Assembly: GCA_963971285.1 (NCBI GenBank)
Contig: OZ020248.1
Coordinates: 6,510,001 to 6,574,000, forward strand
Length of the DNA stretch: 64,000 nucleotides
Source: Astropecten irregularis
Lineage: Eukaryota > Echinodermata > Asteroidea > Paxillosida > Astropectinidae
Direction: 5' to 3'
The notes beneath the pieces are model-generated. The model saw only the letters and a list, made by a program, of their open reading frames with translations. It was not told the DNA's origin and ran no database searches. Shown piece by piece: positions 25,401 through 33,128 of the stretch (position 1 is the stretch's first letter; each line of letters opens with the position of its first letter). Both the position numbers and the translations under genes were made by a program.

Positions 25401-28400
25401 AAAATGCCAAAAAGTGAAATTTGCTTTATGTGCCTTTATGTGTCTCAAAGTTTATCATTCAAGGGATATTCGGTCAAAATTCCATCATGAAATAGGCCTA
25501 ATGGGTACAGTTCAAATACCAGTGGTTTGAAGTTGTCCATTTGGTCAGTACATGAGAACAAAGGAATGTCCACATAAGGTATGTAAAACAACTGTCTGTT
25601 TGTGTGTGTTACAATTCCCTCCTGGGTGACAGTTGTCCTAACAAGTTCAATTTCCACCGTAACGAATCCCTGTACCCCACCGACACCACACCGAAGACAT
25701 GTGATACGTTTGGAGCAACTCAAGAGTCGAGAGAAACAAAATGTATGTGTCTAAAATAAATCTGGACTCCAGAGGACAAAGCAGGTGTAAAATGTCAATT
25801 TTCGATTTTGGGAGAACAAAATCTGTAAGAGGTTGTTGCTTGATGTTATCGGATAAGGTTAGGGACTACCGAGGTGTTGCCGCAGCTGCAAACGCGATGG
25901 CTGCTCGGCACGGAATTGCTTCCAACAAAATTAAATAAGAATCGCTGACAGTATTTTGTTTTTCGACTTGTACCAAAGGTCGTTGGTACCGACTACTAAA
26001 TTGGTAATACTATTTCCATGGCTTCGATGTTTTACGTTAAAAACAAAAAAACACCAGCAAAGTGGGTTAAGTTCAGGTTGAAAATGATCACGGAGGTATG
26101 ATGTCATTATTTTTGGTTGTTTGTTTCCTTAAAATGCCTTGAAGGATTTCGCACAAACATCAATCCAATTCATTTTTTCCCGCCTGTTTCCAAAAGGTGC
26201 ACGACCGCAACGGCTATATATAACCTGTATGGTAACAGATACCACTGTTTACAACGCTATTAGTGTGGTTGGTATAGACTGCATGGCGTATATATCGTTG
26301 GGGCCAATCGCGAATGACATGTAAATGAGCGCGGCATTTGTCGAGTTGTCATTGGTCGAATGTTATTATACTATTTGCATATCACTCACGCATTGAGCCT
26401 TCGTGGGGAAAAAGTTACGGAAGGGCATCGCGCATGCGCTTATCTTGTTATGGACAAACTTTATAGGCGTGTATACGTTATATAATTTTTGTTGCTGTTT
26501 GTGAATTAATTTGTATTAAAGCCAATCTTAATAGAAACGTCACTTCATGTAATTTAATATATGGATAATCTGCCGTTTTGGTCGTTCAAAGTTGCTTTCT
26601 TTAACTTGTTATGCACTATTGTTAGTGCAAAAACCTTTTTTAACCTATTTCTAAACATCCTCTAAACCAATGAAATTGAAATTTACATATTATGTTCACA
26701 TTGAGACCATTGTCTGTCTGTTAAAATATGGACAGTAAAACTGTGTCTTTAAAAGGTAGCTTGTACCTTAGGGAGACATCAAAACGTCTCCCTAATTACT
26801 GATGTCTCCAAAAATGTTCACTTTCAGACACTAACGTGTCTCCCTAATACCCTATTTGTAAAACTAATACACATGGATAAAAAAAAAAAACAAGTAAAGC
26901 GAAATTAAATCATATTTAATTCATTGAAAAGTGAACCAAGGCAAATTGACCGGAGCGGGATTCGAACCAAACTCCTGGAATAACATTTTGTACTTGTATG
27001 AATTCAAAAAAGAGCAAGGGAAAAATAATGGCCAGTGACTTTCTCGAGTTTGCAGCAATTGCTCTTCATGTGGCATTAATAATGTCACGTGTATCGTAAT
27101 TGCCCTTTGATCCCTGATATGGCTTAATAATCAGACACCGATTTCATGATTAATTGTTTAACTCCATTATATTAAGTATCACGGTGTTACTCTATTTTGG
27201 CCTCTCATGGTGTTTGCTATGTAAAGTCAAAGATTAGTTTGTACTGAGTTCTCCTAAAGACGACCAGAGTAAACGCACCGCAACGTCGAGTTTATACTTC
27301 TAGGGCCACCTGAAGTGGTCTATTTCACGAAGGACTACGATCGATCGTAACTCTAGTTACGAGGGATAACCCATCGTATCCTATGTAGGGCTGCGACGCA
27401 TCATAAGGATTACGATTGATAGTAAGTAATACGAGTTTGGTGAAATCGACCCCTGATCCCATTTTCTTAAAGTCGTATATAATATAAAACATAGTATTTT
27501 TCCTCTTAAGTTTTCAGACTTTCTGGTAATCTTATGAGATCGTTCCAATTTCATATCACTTTGTTCCATTCCCTTAATCCATATGCTAGCTTTACCAGTC
27601 CTGTTATGTTGTGGTTCTCATTCTGCGTCTCTGTTATTTTCATACTATGTTTCTGGCCTGTCATCACAGAAGAGGTTTTTTGCTGAGTCGGCCTATGTAT
27701 AAGCCTATACATACCGTCATGGCGATCACACATTATTAAATCAATCGTGCTCACCTCCAAAATTCGCAAATAAACATAGACAGTTTACATACACCTTAAA
27801 ATAAACATAAAATTTTTAGTGCGACGGGCTGGATATAATTATACAACCACGTAGCAATTTAGCCACACCTCCGAACCTGGCCCCTCCCACTGAAGATACA
27901 ATAACAATCTCGGGGCCCAAAAGCAATCAAACTTTCACCGACTAACATGGTCGATTACAGGAGAGATCGTTTGGGGTCACCGGGCAATGGTGTCAAGTCT
28001 GAGATGGATGGATCGTGGAGAAATCAAACACAATGTCCCCATAGAGGGAAGGATGAAATTGCTAGGCACCTGGGGGTGGGGTGGGGGACACTGGATACGG
28101 TCGGGCTTCCTTGAGCCGTTTTGGTCGACGTGCTATTGGATTAAGTTGCTCCAAACTGCGGGTAATTTTGTTGCGAACCGTGGAAATCTCGGTTTCGTTC
28201 GAGTTTCGAGTTCGAGTTAATCAGTTGGACTGCAGATGTTCTGTTATCACGTAATATTATAAGGTACGCGAACTACACAAACGTGAACTTTTAGAGCCAT
28301 GCTGAGCTCACACCTGCTTGATCAGCGCATGTGCGAAACCGTTTTCCCTATTGGGTACTTTCAACTCCATGTTTTCTACACTCAAAAGGCTTCGACAACA

Positions 28401-29607
28401 TCAGAATGTGAGACTTTTGAGACGTTGGCGGCAGCAGACTCAAGTCTCTATTTGCTAGCTCTGAGCATGCGCACGTTGTTGTGCGTGTGCGTGCGCGTGC
28501 GCTATCAAGTGGAAGAAAGTCTCCCATTGAAATTATGTATTAATGTCGACATAACAATTTTAGGGGGGATAACATCGGGTTCAAATCAATCCGAACGGCA
28601 CTCATGTACTCACAAGATGGGAAATGATTGAGCCTAGACACCTCATGACGCAACTCGCGCGTATGCGTCCCCCGTTTGTATAGAGTGTATAATGTAACTA
28701 TATCCCATTGATCTCCATAATAATTTTAGAATGGATTCATGAAATGGAGCCGTAGCCTGAGCCTGAGCCGCCGTTTCGTAAACCCCCTATGATTTTTAAT
28801 AAGAGTCGCCAGTGAATCTTTGGTCTTGGGCAGGGAACCAGGTTTAAATTTGTCTGACCACGGAGGACCGTAATGTTATTGCTCCGTGGAGTTTTAGTGA
28901 GTACGATTTGTGACGTGTCAAACATTACTTTTGTGCGCCATGGTTTCCAGGGGCCAATTTCACGAACAGAGCTGCTTAAGATCACCAAAATTTGCTTCTA
29001 AAGCAACAACTTTGGTCAACTAAGTCAGTATGCCAGCCAAAACTCCTTGTGAATGTTATGTTCAACAAACAATGGCCGACAACAAGTCAAAAGCAGTCAG
29101 CATCACATGAAACTTTGGTTGGCAATCACATTTGGTAAGCAAATGTTGATTGGTAAGCAAATGTTGATTGGTAAGCAAAATGTTGTGCTTAAGCAGCTCT
29201 ATGAAATTGGCCCCATTTTTTTGTTTGTTTGATTACCTTTTTGGTTTGATTGGTTGGGCTTTAGACTAGTGAAAAAGAGTTGAGCGAGCAGTTACACGAA
29301 AATTGTCTTCTACTTGGAAAGCTGACTGTAATACACACTGATGAGTCTAGCTGGAATACGAATAACATAGCCTGCAGATAAACATGCATATTCAGCACAC
29401 TTATCGGTATAGCAAATCTAATCACAATCATCTTTGTAATACTTTGTTTTAAATAAAATATCACAACTACTTGTTTTACAGTCAGCCCACCCTACGAAAA
29501 TGTATAAGAAGGTCCACCTAATAAGATGTAACGAGAAGAATTGGTTGTTTACCTGTTGTGATCGGTTTGACCCGCCGAGAAGGGAAGCAGGTAGTGCACC
29601 ACCCCAT
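4215..29607 (-). CDS. Globin X-like globin gene, 3' end missing
   Basis: This minus-strand gene is assembled from coding exons 29607-29553, 10181-10061 and 4443-4215. They join without a frameshift into 135 residues with intron phases 1, 2 and 0. The second and third introns sit at the classical globin positions B12.2 and G7.0. Visible landmarks are the A/B helix stretch LTKEHKEHIRKSW, CD1 Phe71 (in FPPAQQYF), distal E7 His92 (KMKAHG), proximal F8 His124 (GYSHGMR) and the G-helix start IPHVYFE. The middle resembles cytoglobin and globin X. The N-terminus begins MGWCTTC: Gly2 is a possible myristoylation site and Cys4/Cys7 possible palmitoylation sites, as in membrane-bound globin X proteins, for which a role in redox protection or signalling has been proposed. 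The G/H-helix exon(s) were not found in 1-4214. The globin identity is very secure; the globin X assignment and the first exon are inference from phase and motif. Confidence 0.85.
4535..5430 (+). repeat. GTTG-rich minisatellite with higher-order unit
   Basis: About 900 bp is built from GGTTGGT, AGTTGGTC and close variants. A higher-order unit of about 121-128 bp is visible: the marker TTGACCAGGTGGTTGG recurs with CCAGG at 4821, 4942, 5070 and 5195. Open frames here translate to repetitive V/W/S/G-rich sequence and are not genes. Confidence 0.92.
6647..6750 (-). mobile_element. TTAA MITE copy, left part (interrupted)
   Basis: The left part of a minus-orientation copy ends at ACATACCGTTAA (TTAA 6747-6750). 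It continues at 7133 after a second copy inserted in it. Confidence 0.8.
6751..7132 (-). mobile_element. TTAA MITE copy nested in another copy
   Basis: A nearly complete minus-orientation copy, with GATCTTTTAAAAGATC and CAAAGTATGATACTACC, lies between TTAA at 6747-6750 and TTAA at 7129-7132. About 20 unexplained bases precede its left end. Confidence 0.82.
7133..7356 (-). mobile_element. TTAA MITE copy, right part (interrupted)
   Basis: It resumes with AATTGTTCTGCCTGAAA, the block expected directly after ACCGTTAA of the 6647 copy, and ends ATTACCTTTAA at 7356. Confidence 0.8.
8460..8515 (-). ncRNA. Hammerhead-like hairpin motif, degenerate
   Basis: On the minus strand the order AAAGACGGCTAGAGC...GGTTGAAACGTTGAA matches the dispersed CTGANGA...GAAACGTT motif seen elsewhere in the window. 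The CTGANGA core is lost here. Confidence 0.3.
8563..8817. mobile_element. GGGGCCAATTTCAT hairpin MITE
   Basis: It starts GGGGCCAATTTCATAGAGC and ends CTCTATGAAATTGGCTCC, giving long terminal inverted repeats around a non-coding core with TTGACTTGTATTCGGCCATT. Relatives lie at 28952-29215, 50324-50562 and 60498-60803. Confidence 0.85.
9902..9990 (+). repeat. Dispersed ~90-bp repeat
   Basis: Second copy of the repeat at 2878-2977 (GATAGTGCGCCACCAAGCG, CCAATCACAATGCACGG). It lies just 3' of globin exon 2 in transcript order. Confidence 0.65.
10061..10181 (-). CDS. Globin coding exon 2 (A-B helices)
   Basis: On the minus strand a T-rich tract ends in CCCATAG, then 121 nt encode GDNDTPDEATGLTKEHKEH followed by IRKSWAIVCTMKTKFGVELFA, ending two bases into a Lys codon before a GTAAGA donor. 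The Trp of the A helix and the FGVELF segment of the B helix are typical of globins. The phase-2 end corresponds to the ancient B12.2 intron. No methionine start is available in this exon, so an upstream exon is required. Confidence 0.9.
10460..10815 (+). repeat. Three ~114-bp tandem repeats with CRE and CCAAT motifs
   Basis: Three copies with period 113-114 bp, marked by CCCGCCAGGAATC at about 10492, 10606 and 10719. Each has a perfect TGACGTCA (10534-10541, 10648-10655, 10761-10768), GTGACGTCT or a close variant, and ACCAATC. They lie about 300 bp upstream of globin exon 2 within intron 1. Whether they bind CREB/ATF and NF-Y is inference; they could be part of a transposon. Confidence 0.85.
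11429..11549. mobile_element. GGGGTCGATTTCAC hairpin MITE (ATCGTA type)
   Basis: Begins GGGGTCGATTTCACC and ends GTGAAATTGAACCCC. The interior is rich in ATCGTA/TACGAT inverted units, so it should fold almost end to end. Confidence 0.85.
11831..11950. mobile_element. GGGGTCGATTTCAC hairpin MITE (ATCGTA type), truncated
   Basis: Begins AGGGTCAATTTCACAAAAC and contains GACTTGCAGCCC and TTATCC as in the 11429 copy. The right end is replaced after GATCGTATAGGG. Confidence 0.75.
12082..12200 (-). mobile_element. TTAA MITE fragment
   Basis: Starts after TTAA (12078-12081) with AGGTATACTATCATACTT and CTTCACAGATGTACC; truncated after ACATAATACCGC. Confidence 0.75.
13230..13835 (+). repeat. ~160-bp tandem repeat ending in a hairpin
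   Basis: Three to four units marked by TACCTTAGGGAGA at about 13248, 13410 and 13569. Each has TAAACATC, CCAAACCAATGAACTTG, TTGAGAGCATT and TCTTTAAAAGGTAGCT. The array ends in GGGAGACATCGAAATGTCTCCC, a hairpin, then more GTCTCCC. Single-unit relatives with the same hairpin lie at 26625-26860 and 36940-37085. Tandem units plus a terminal hairpin recall Helitron-related non-autonomous elements, but this is not established. Confidence 0.75.
14625..14985 (+). mobile_element. TTAA MITE, long variant
   Basis: Contains CAGCTCAATATTGATCATTGG, GCATTTCAGGCGGAA, ACGTAAATCTGTGAACATT. It is the plus-orientation counterpart of 1281-1625. Confidence 0.65.
16040..16112. ncRNA. Inverted pair of GATCC-GAAAC hairpin motifs
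   Basis: The minus-oriented half has TTTCGATCCTAGCAGGATC. The plus-oriented half has GATAAAGATCCCGCTGGGATC followed by GAAACGCGTCAG. Each forms a 5-bp hairpin ahead of GAAAC. The family recurs at 41213, 54924 and 58660. Confidence 0.4.
16155..16420 (+). repeat. (TTG/CTG)n trinucleotide tract
   Basis: About 265 bp of almost uninterrupted TTG and CTG triplets with occasional TTA. It translates as poly-Leu on this strand and Thr/Ala runs on the other. It lies in a globin intron and has no gene context. Confidence 0.97.
17655..17965 (-). mobile_element. TTAA MITE variant, minus orientation
   Basis: Has GGTAGAAACATACCGTTAA, CCTGAAATGCTGTATTTATCC, then GGTTATCGCTATTTC and CATGTACATG shared inverted with 3305-3465. 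Ends ATACCTTTAAG. Confidence 0.65.
18447..18603. mobile_element. GTCGATTTCAC hairpin MITE (GTGAC type), diverged
   Basis: Starts GTCGATTTCACAAAACCCC and ends CATGATGTCGACCCC. The interior has CACCATGGTGATATATTG, as in the 25157 family. Ends are imperfect. Confidence 0.45.
18637..18832 (-). mobile_element. GGCTCA-rich MITE, minus orientation
   Basis: Starts TTTCGTGAATCCATTTTAAA and ends in GCCTGAGCCTGAGCC. Internal blocks GAGACTTTTGGCTGCGGTTC and TTCAGCTTCAATGAAAAAC match 40377-40670. Confidence 0.75.
19614..19925 (+). mobile_element. TTAA MITE copy
   Basis: ATATCATACTTTGGTTTTTG to GTATGATACTACCTTTAA with the usual internal blocks and a short deletion on the left. Confidence 0.85.
20299..20627 (-). 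mobile_element. TTAA MITE copy
   Basis: Flanked by TTAA at 295-298 and 624-627 of this kilobase (20295, 20624). Minus orientation, internal deletion near AAATACGAAGTGAGC. Confidence 0.88.
20894..21245 (+). mobile_element. TTAA MITE copy
   Basis: Flanked by TTAA at 20890-20893 and 21242-21245. Terminal inverted repeats AGGTAATATCATACTTTGG and CCAAAGTATGATACTACCT are almost intact. Confidence 0.92.
23140..23506 (+). mobile_element. TTAA MITE copy
   Basis: Flanked by TTAA at 23136-23139 and 23503-23506; full-length, moderately diverged. Confidence 0.9.
25157..25290. mobile_element. GGTCGATTTCAC hairpin MITE (GTGAC type)
   Basis: Starts GGTCGATTTCACGAAATGC and ends GCTTCGTGAAATCGGTCCC. Core TACCATAGTGATTTATATTG and GTGACGTCAC. 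Founder-like copy of the type at 56714-56903. Confidence 0.8.
26290..26440. promoter_or_regulatory. Cluster of octamer, CCAAT and NRF1-like motifs
   Basis: Within 150 bp are CCAAT (26304-26308), ATGTAAAT (26319-26326), ATTGG (26351-26355), the perfect octamer ATTTGCAT (26373-26380) and GCGCATGCGC (26430-26439). GTATATATCG (26288-26297) is TATA-like. This combination is typical of promoters or enhancers, but no exon is recognised next to it. It lies 3 kb from globin exon 1 in intron 1. Confidence 0.35.
26625..26860 (+). repeat. Single unit of the ~160-bp repeat with hairpin
   Basis: Contains TAAACATCCTCTAAACCAATG, AAAAGGTAGCTTGTACC and the hairpin AGACATCAAAACGTCTCCC; same family as 13230-13835. 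Confidence 0.75.
26938..26987 (-). mobile_element. tRNA-derived SINE fragment
   Basis: AAATTGACCGGAGCGGGATTC then GAACC is the reverse complement of the SINE's B-box and tail; the head is lost. Confidence 0.6.
27316..27453. mobile_element. GGGGTCGATTTCAC hairpin MITE (ATCGTA type)
   Basis: Reverse orientation: TCTATTTCACGAAGG to TTTGGTGAAATCGACCCC, with GATCGATCGTAACTC and GGATAACCCATCGTATCC inside. A degenerate hammerhead-like motif precedes it at 27250-27292. Confidence 0.85.
28736..28792. mobile_element. GGCTCA-rich MITE, internally deleted
   Basis: Only the ends remain: ATTCATGAAATGGAGCC joined to GCCTGAGCCGCCGTTTCG and TAAACCCCC. Confidence 0.6.
28952..29215. mobile_element. GGGGCCAATTTCAC hairpin MITE
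   Basis: GGGGCCAATTTCACGAACAG to AGCAGCTCTATGAAATTGGCC with a short internal triplication of TTGGTAAGCAAATGTTGAT at about 29130-29180. Confidence 0.85.
29553..29607 (-). CDS. Globin coding exon 1 (acylated N-terminus)
   Basis: The 55-nt segment encodes 18 residues, MGWCTTCFPSRRVKPITT, plus one base, then a donor reading CAG|GTAAAC. The ending phase of 1 is exactly what the exon at 10181 needs, and the junction codon becomes GGT (Gly19). The ATG is the first Met after an in-frame upstream TAA, which supports it as the start. The surrounding DNA (about 29560-29720) is CpG-rich, as expected for a promoter or first exon. No convincing acceptor lies just upstream, so this is probably the first exon. 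An intron of 19,371 bp follows. Transcript evidence is lacking. Confidence 0.68.
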
Positions 29608-30792
29608 GACCGTGCCGTCACGTTCGTCGTCTTCACGGTACCTAATCCTACCGAATTATGACCAGCGGGCAACCCGAGGCCCTGTTCCCCGCGGCTCGGT
29701 CGCGTCTCAGATCCACACACCGTCGGAAGTCATAAGGTTTTTTTTCAAGTCAAGTGCAATGTCAGCGGAGGGATAACGGGGAAAACAAAGGGGGTTCGGG
29801 GCGATATTTCGAGTGTCGGGTTTCGGAATGTCGTTGCAATTGCACAATATGGTATGCCCAGGATGGTATAGGTAACCTTCACCGACTTTTATTTAACTTT
29901 CTAACTCAGGGAAGTTTGTGCATCGATAGTGCAGAGGTCATATCATAATAGTAATAAACATGTACGGTAGTTAAAAAGGAACATTTTGGGACTTTTTTGA
30001 ACCCCATCGGTATGTGCTGCTGTGTGCGAGCCCTTTGGTGTATGTATTGAACGCATATCTGGTGCCTCGTGGAGACCGAGCCCAATAGGTTGAATGTATC
30101 TCCACAGGGAAATGCTATTAAGGTGTACAGGTCTCCAAAGGAAGACTGATATTCGGAGGTAACTCAAAAAAGGTGAAATTTGCAAGGTATACTAATCCTT
30201 CGCAAAGAGAAGTGTTTTATATAAGGGACGTTCGCTAGAAATTTCAAACCATCAGAAAAGTGATACTGGTTCAGATGGGAGCGATTTCAATTCTGCTCTT
30301 CGGGAGTGTTCGTTTTGTACACAAGAACAAAGCCATGTCTCAACAAGGATAACAATTCCGGTAGGCCTATGTGTTAATGGACGTCCAACCATCTTGGCGA
30401 ATCAAAAACCAAAGCAAAAGAAGGGCACAGTGCAGGTAAAAAGTAAATCAGACAGGGCCTTATAAATAACATTGACGACCGGAGTGTAAAAGTTGATAAT
30501 TGGAGGAAAGTAACATAAATTCGACTCTTTAAAGTCTCGTTACGTAGGAAAGATGATGTAGACAGATGTTTTGCTCGCATGCTTCTTTGCTTGTATTGGT
30601 GAAATCCCGTGGGAGTCTCGAAGACAAAATGGGTCAACGTTTTTCTGCAAGTTTCGTCACTCGGAGATGAAGACCACCTCGGTCTTACGGTTACTGAGAC
30701 AGGTTTTTTGTGTTCACAATATACTCATTATGATATCTGACAAATGAACACGGATAATAAACTATAATTTGAGACACCACCGAACGTTATTA

Positions 30793-30886
30793 GGGATGGA
30801 GAGCTCAGTGGGTAGAGCATCGGTGCCGTATTCCGTGGTCGCAGGTTCGAATCCCGCTCCGGGCATTTTTCTTTGTTAACCTTTCA
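30793..30886 (+). mobile_element. tRNA-derived SINE head
   Basis: A GGATGGAGAGCTCAGTGGG A-box-like start and GGTTCGAATCCCGCTCC B box, followed by TTTTCTTTGTTAAC, the shared SINE tail. It does not fold as a functional tRNA, because no 3' acceptor strand matches. Confidence 0.75.
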
Positions 30887-32333
30887 TTGCCATAATATTT
30901 GTTTATTTGTTTATCTGTTTGTTGGGGTGTGTTTGTTTGTTTGTTTGTTTTGTCACAGAACCACTGATTTTACAAGTTAAAAATTTAATTCACTTGGCAT
31001 TTCTGCAGAGCTGATCCCTCACTGTGTTAATCCCTGATCTCAGCCTCGCCGGCAGGTTTTGAATCAGCCTTATACTGACGGATAAAGGTGTGCAATATAT
31101 TTTGAAGAAGGGCAGTAATTTAAGAAGGAAGTCGCTATGGACACCATCACCAACACCACACCCACTTCATTAACCCTATAGGTTAGACCATCTCGACCGA
31201 CGTATCCTGGGACGCCTCCGAATGTCAAAGTCCGATACACTTTTGCCTAGGAACTTTAAAACCCTACATTAATTGTTTTTGGGGAAAGATAGGGGTACCA
31301 GAAGGAATTAAGGAAATCTTTCCTAGTTATAACGTGTTGAAAGCCAGCTTGGAGCAACCTGGCTTTAAAAGTGCATGGCATTAGTTTGGGTTTGCACCAC
31401 ACCACACGAGGCCACGAGGCCAGAAGGGAGAAGGTACTGCTGTATTTCCCCATTGCTTCCTCAGTTTCTCACCGCTAAGTGATTGTCAATCGTCGCTACC
31501 AAGGTTATACTGCAACCTCTTCCCCAACCTCCGATCCCATAGGTGACCCTGCTTCCTCTGCAACCTCTGCGGTAGACAGAACCTCCCAGGAATGTTATAA
31601 ACTGCAGAGTTTGTGAAGTAAGTTATCCCTGTGAATACCACGGACGCTGCCATTTTGAACCTGCGTCACTAAATCCCCTTTTAGCAACAATGGTGGCGTG
31701 CTTTGTAATTAAGTAATTAAAGTTAGTCAAGCCTAACGGCTATTTTCTTTTCTTCTCTCTCATTTTAGTTTGAAATTTAAAACAACAACGGGAGTATATC
31801 TTACCTGAAAACGGAAGAATGCTTGTGAAGCTTGCCCATGCTTGCTTGAAGATATTCTCCTCCGGTTGCTTGCTGCTAAAAGAAGCGGGAAAACAAGAAA
31901 AGGTTGCGGAATTACAGATTAACTTCGAAAGTGGGACTATATTTTCTAAGCGCGGAAGCATACGTTTCGCAGGAGCCTGTTTATTCCTCGACCTTGATTT
32001 ACTTAACTCTGTTTCCATAGTAACATTCCTCGCATGCCCTTGATACTTGGACTGAGTCTGTATATAGTGATTCATTTTGACAAGATAGGTCAAATGGGAC
32101 TGTTCTACTAAACAATTTACGAGGAATGTGCCTATTCCACCGGGATATAATGGTATTATATTATTAAGTAAGGGTATACTATGAAATTTAATTTGGCTCA
32201 AATCTTTGGCTTTAACTCTTGTGTAGTTAGTATGCCATTTGGCTAGTGTGCCGTGCTTGTTACATGCTTGGAGAGATTATACCAGCGTGTGAAATAAACT
32301 GTGAGCTGCGCAGGTTTCTTGGTGGTGGGTCCA

Positions 32334-32377
32334 CCATTGATCTCCATAATACATGTATGTATTATGGAGATCAATGG
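32334..32377. repeat. Perfect 21-bp inverted repeat
   Basis: Arms 32334-32354 and 32357-32377 (CCATTGATCTCC at the outer end of each) are exact complements with a 2-nt spacer. The outer end CCATTGATCTCCATAATA also occurs at about 28706. This suggests the end of a dispersed element. Confidence 0.9.
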
Positions 32378-32639
32378 GGTCCACGCACGGAGTCGCCCAA
32401 GATGATTATGAATGGTTGTGTGCGCGCGCGTTAGCCTCTAGCGTGCGCGTAAACCTGACAGCCGTGTTCAAAATAGCGCCCTCTGTGAGTTGTGCACGAT
32501 ATAGATATGGAAGCCAAGATTCATAAATGCCTAGGCTGCATCCCAATCTGTTGTCTAGACTAGGTCTAGGTCTTCGCTTCATTGGAAAAACGCATTGAAA
32601 GTCCATTTGGGACACGGCCCTATAGTTACTTTTTCGCCA

Positions 32640-32755
32640 CTCTATAATATTCATTTGATATTCATGGTCAGCGAACAACAGACAAAGAACAATCACATGT
32701 GTGATGCATGCACACAACACAATGTAAATTTGGTTGTCAGCCCTGTTTTTATTAA
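32640..32755. mobile_element. GGGGCCAATTTCAT MITE, left part (interrupted)
   Basis: Contains GATATTCATGGTCAGCGAAC and AATTTGGTTGTCAGCCCTG, matching 50415-50495. It is interrupted at TTAAG by the GGCTCA element and resumes at 33067. Confidence 0.8.
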
Positions 32756-32756
32756 G

Positions 32757-32789
32757 GGGTTTACGAAATGGAGGCTCAGGCTCAGGCTT

Positions 32790-32861
<72 letters not shown>

Positions 32862-33066
32862 CAGCTCTGTCCAGCTCCAGCTTCATGTGCTGAAGATATA
32901 GGTTGTGGTTTTTCATTAAAGCTGAAGTTTTCCTTTTCAAACCAGAGAATCTACTTCAGAACCGAAGCCAATTAAAACTTTTTTAATACCCGTTATTTCA
33001 GAATGGATTCAAGAAATTGGAGCCGGAGCCTGAGACGAAGACTGAGCCTCCGTTTCATAAACGACC
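32757..33066 (+). mobile_element. GGCTCA-rich MITE inserted in another MITE
   Basis: Starts GGGTTTACGAAATGGAGGC and ends GCCTCCGTTTCATAAACGACC, giving terminal inverted repeats. It carries about 15 copies of GGCTCA (32771-32860) and the TTCAGAACCGAAGCC block. It is flanked by TAAG on both sides. Confidence 0.88.
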
Positions 33067-33128
33067 TAAGACAGAAATGCCATGCTTAGCAAATTTGTGT
33101 GATAAGCAGCGCCGTGATATTGGCCCCA
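33067..33128. mobile_element. GGGGCCAATTTCAT MITE, right part (interrupted)
   Basis: TAAGACAGAAATGCCATGC to GTGATATTGGCCCC; it rejoins the sequence left at 32755. Confidence 0.8.

Larger units (their letters stand above)
10182..29552. other. Globin intron 1 (minus-strand gene)
   Basis: This 19.4-kb intron is inferred from the splice match between 29553 and 10181. It contains mostly repeats: three CRE-bearing tandem repeats, TTAA elements, hairpin MITEs, a trinucleotide tract and a ~160-bp tandem repeat. No other coding exon was recognised on either strand. If exon 1 were elsewhere, this would be mainly intergenic DNA. Confidence 0.55.

Noticed and set aside
30793-30886. tRNA gene
   Set aside because: A- and B-box-like sequences are present, but a complete cloverleaf and acceptor stem are not, and the sequence runs into the same tail as SINEs elsewhere. 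The same reasoning applies to 52201-52290 and the copies in DHX34 introns.
31740-32201. 153-codon minus-strand ORF as a complete gene
   Set aside because: No domain, unremarkable composition and AT-rich flanks. Only the donor at 31806 is noteworthy, so it is kept as a possible exon rather than a gene.
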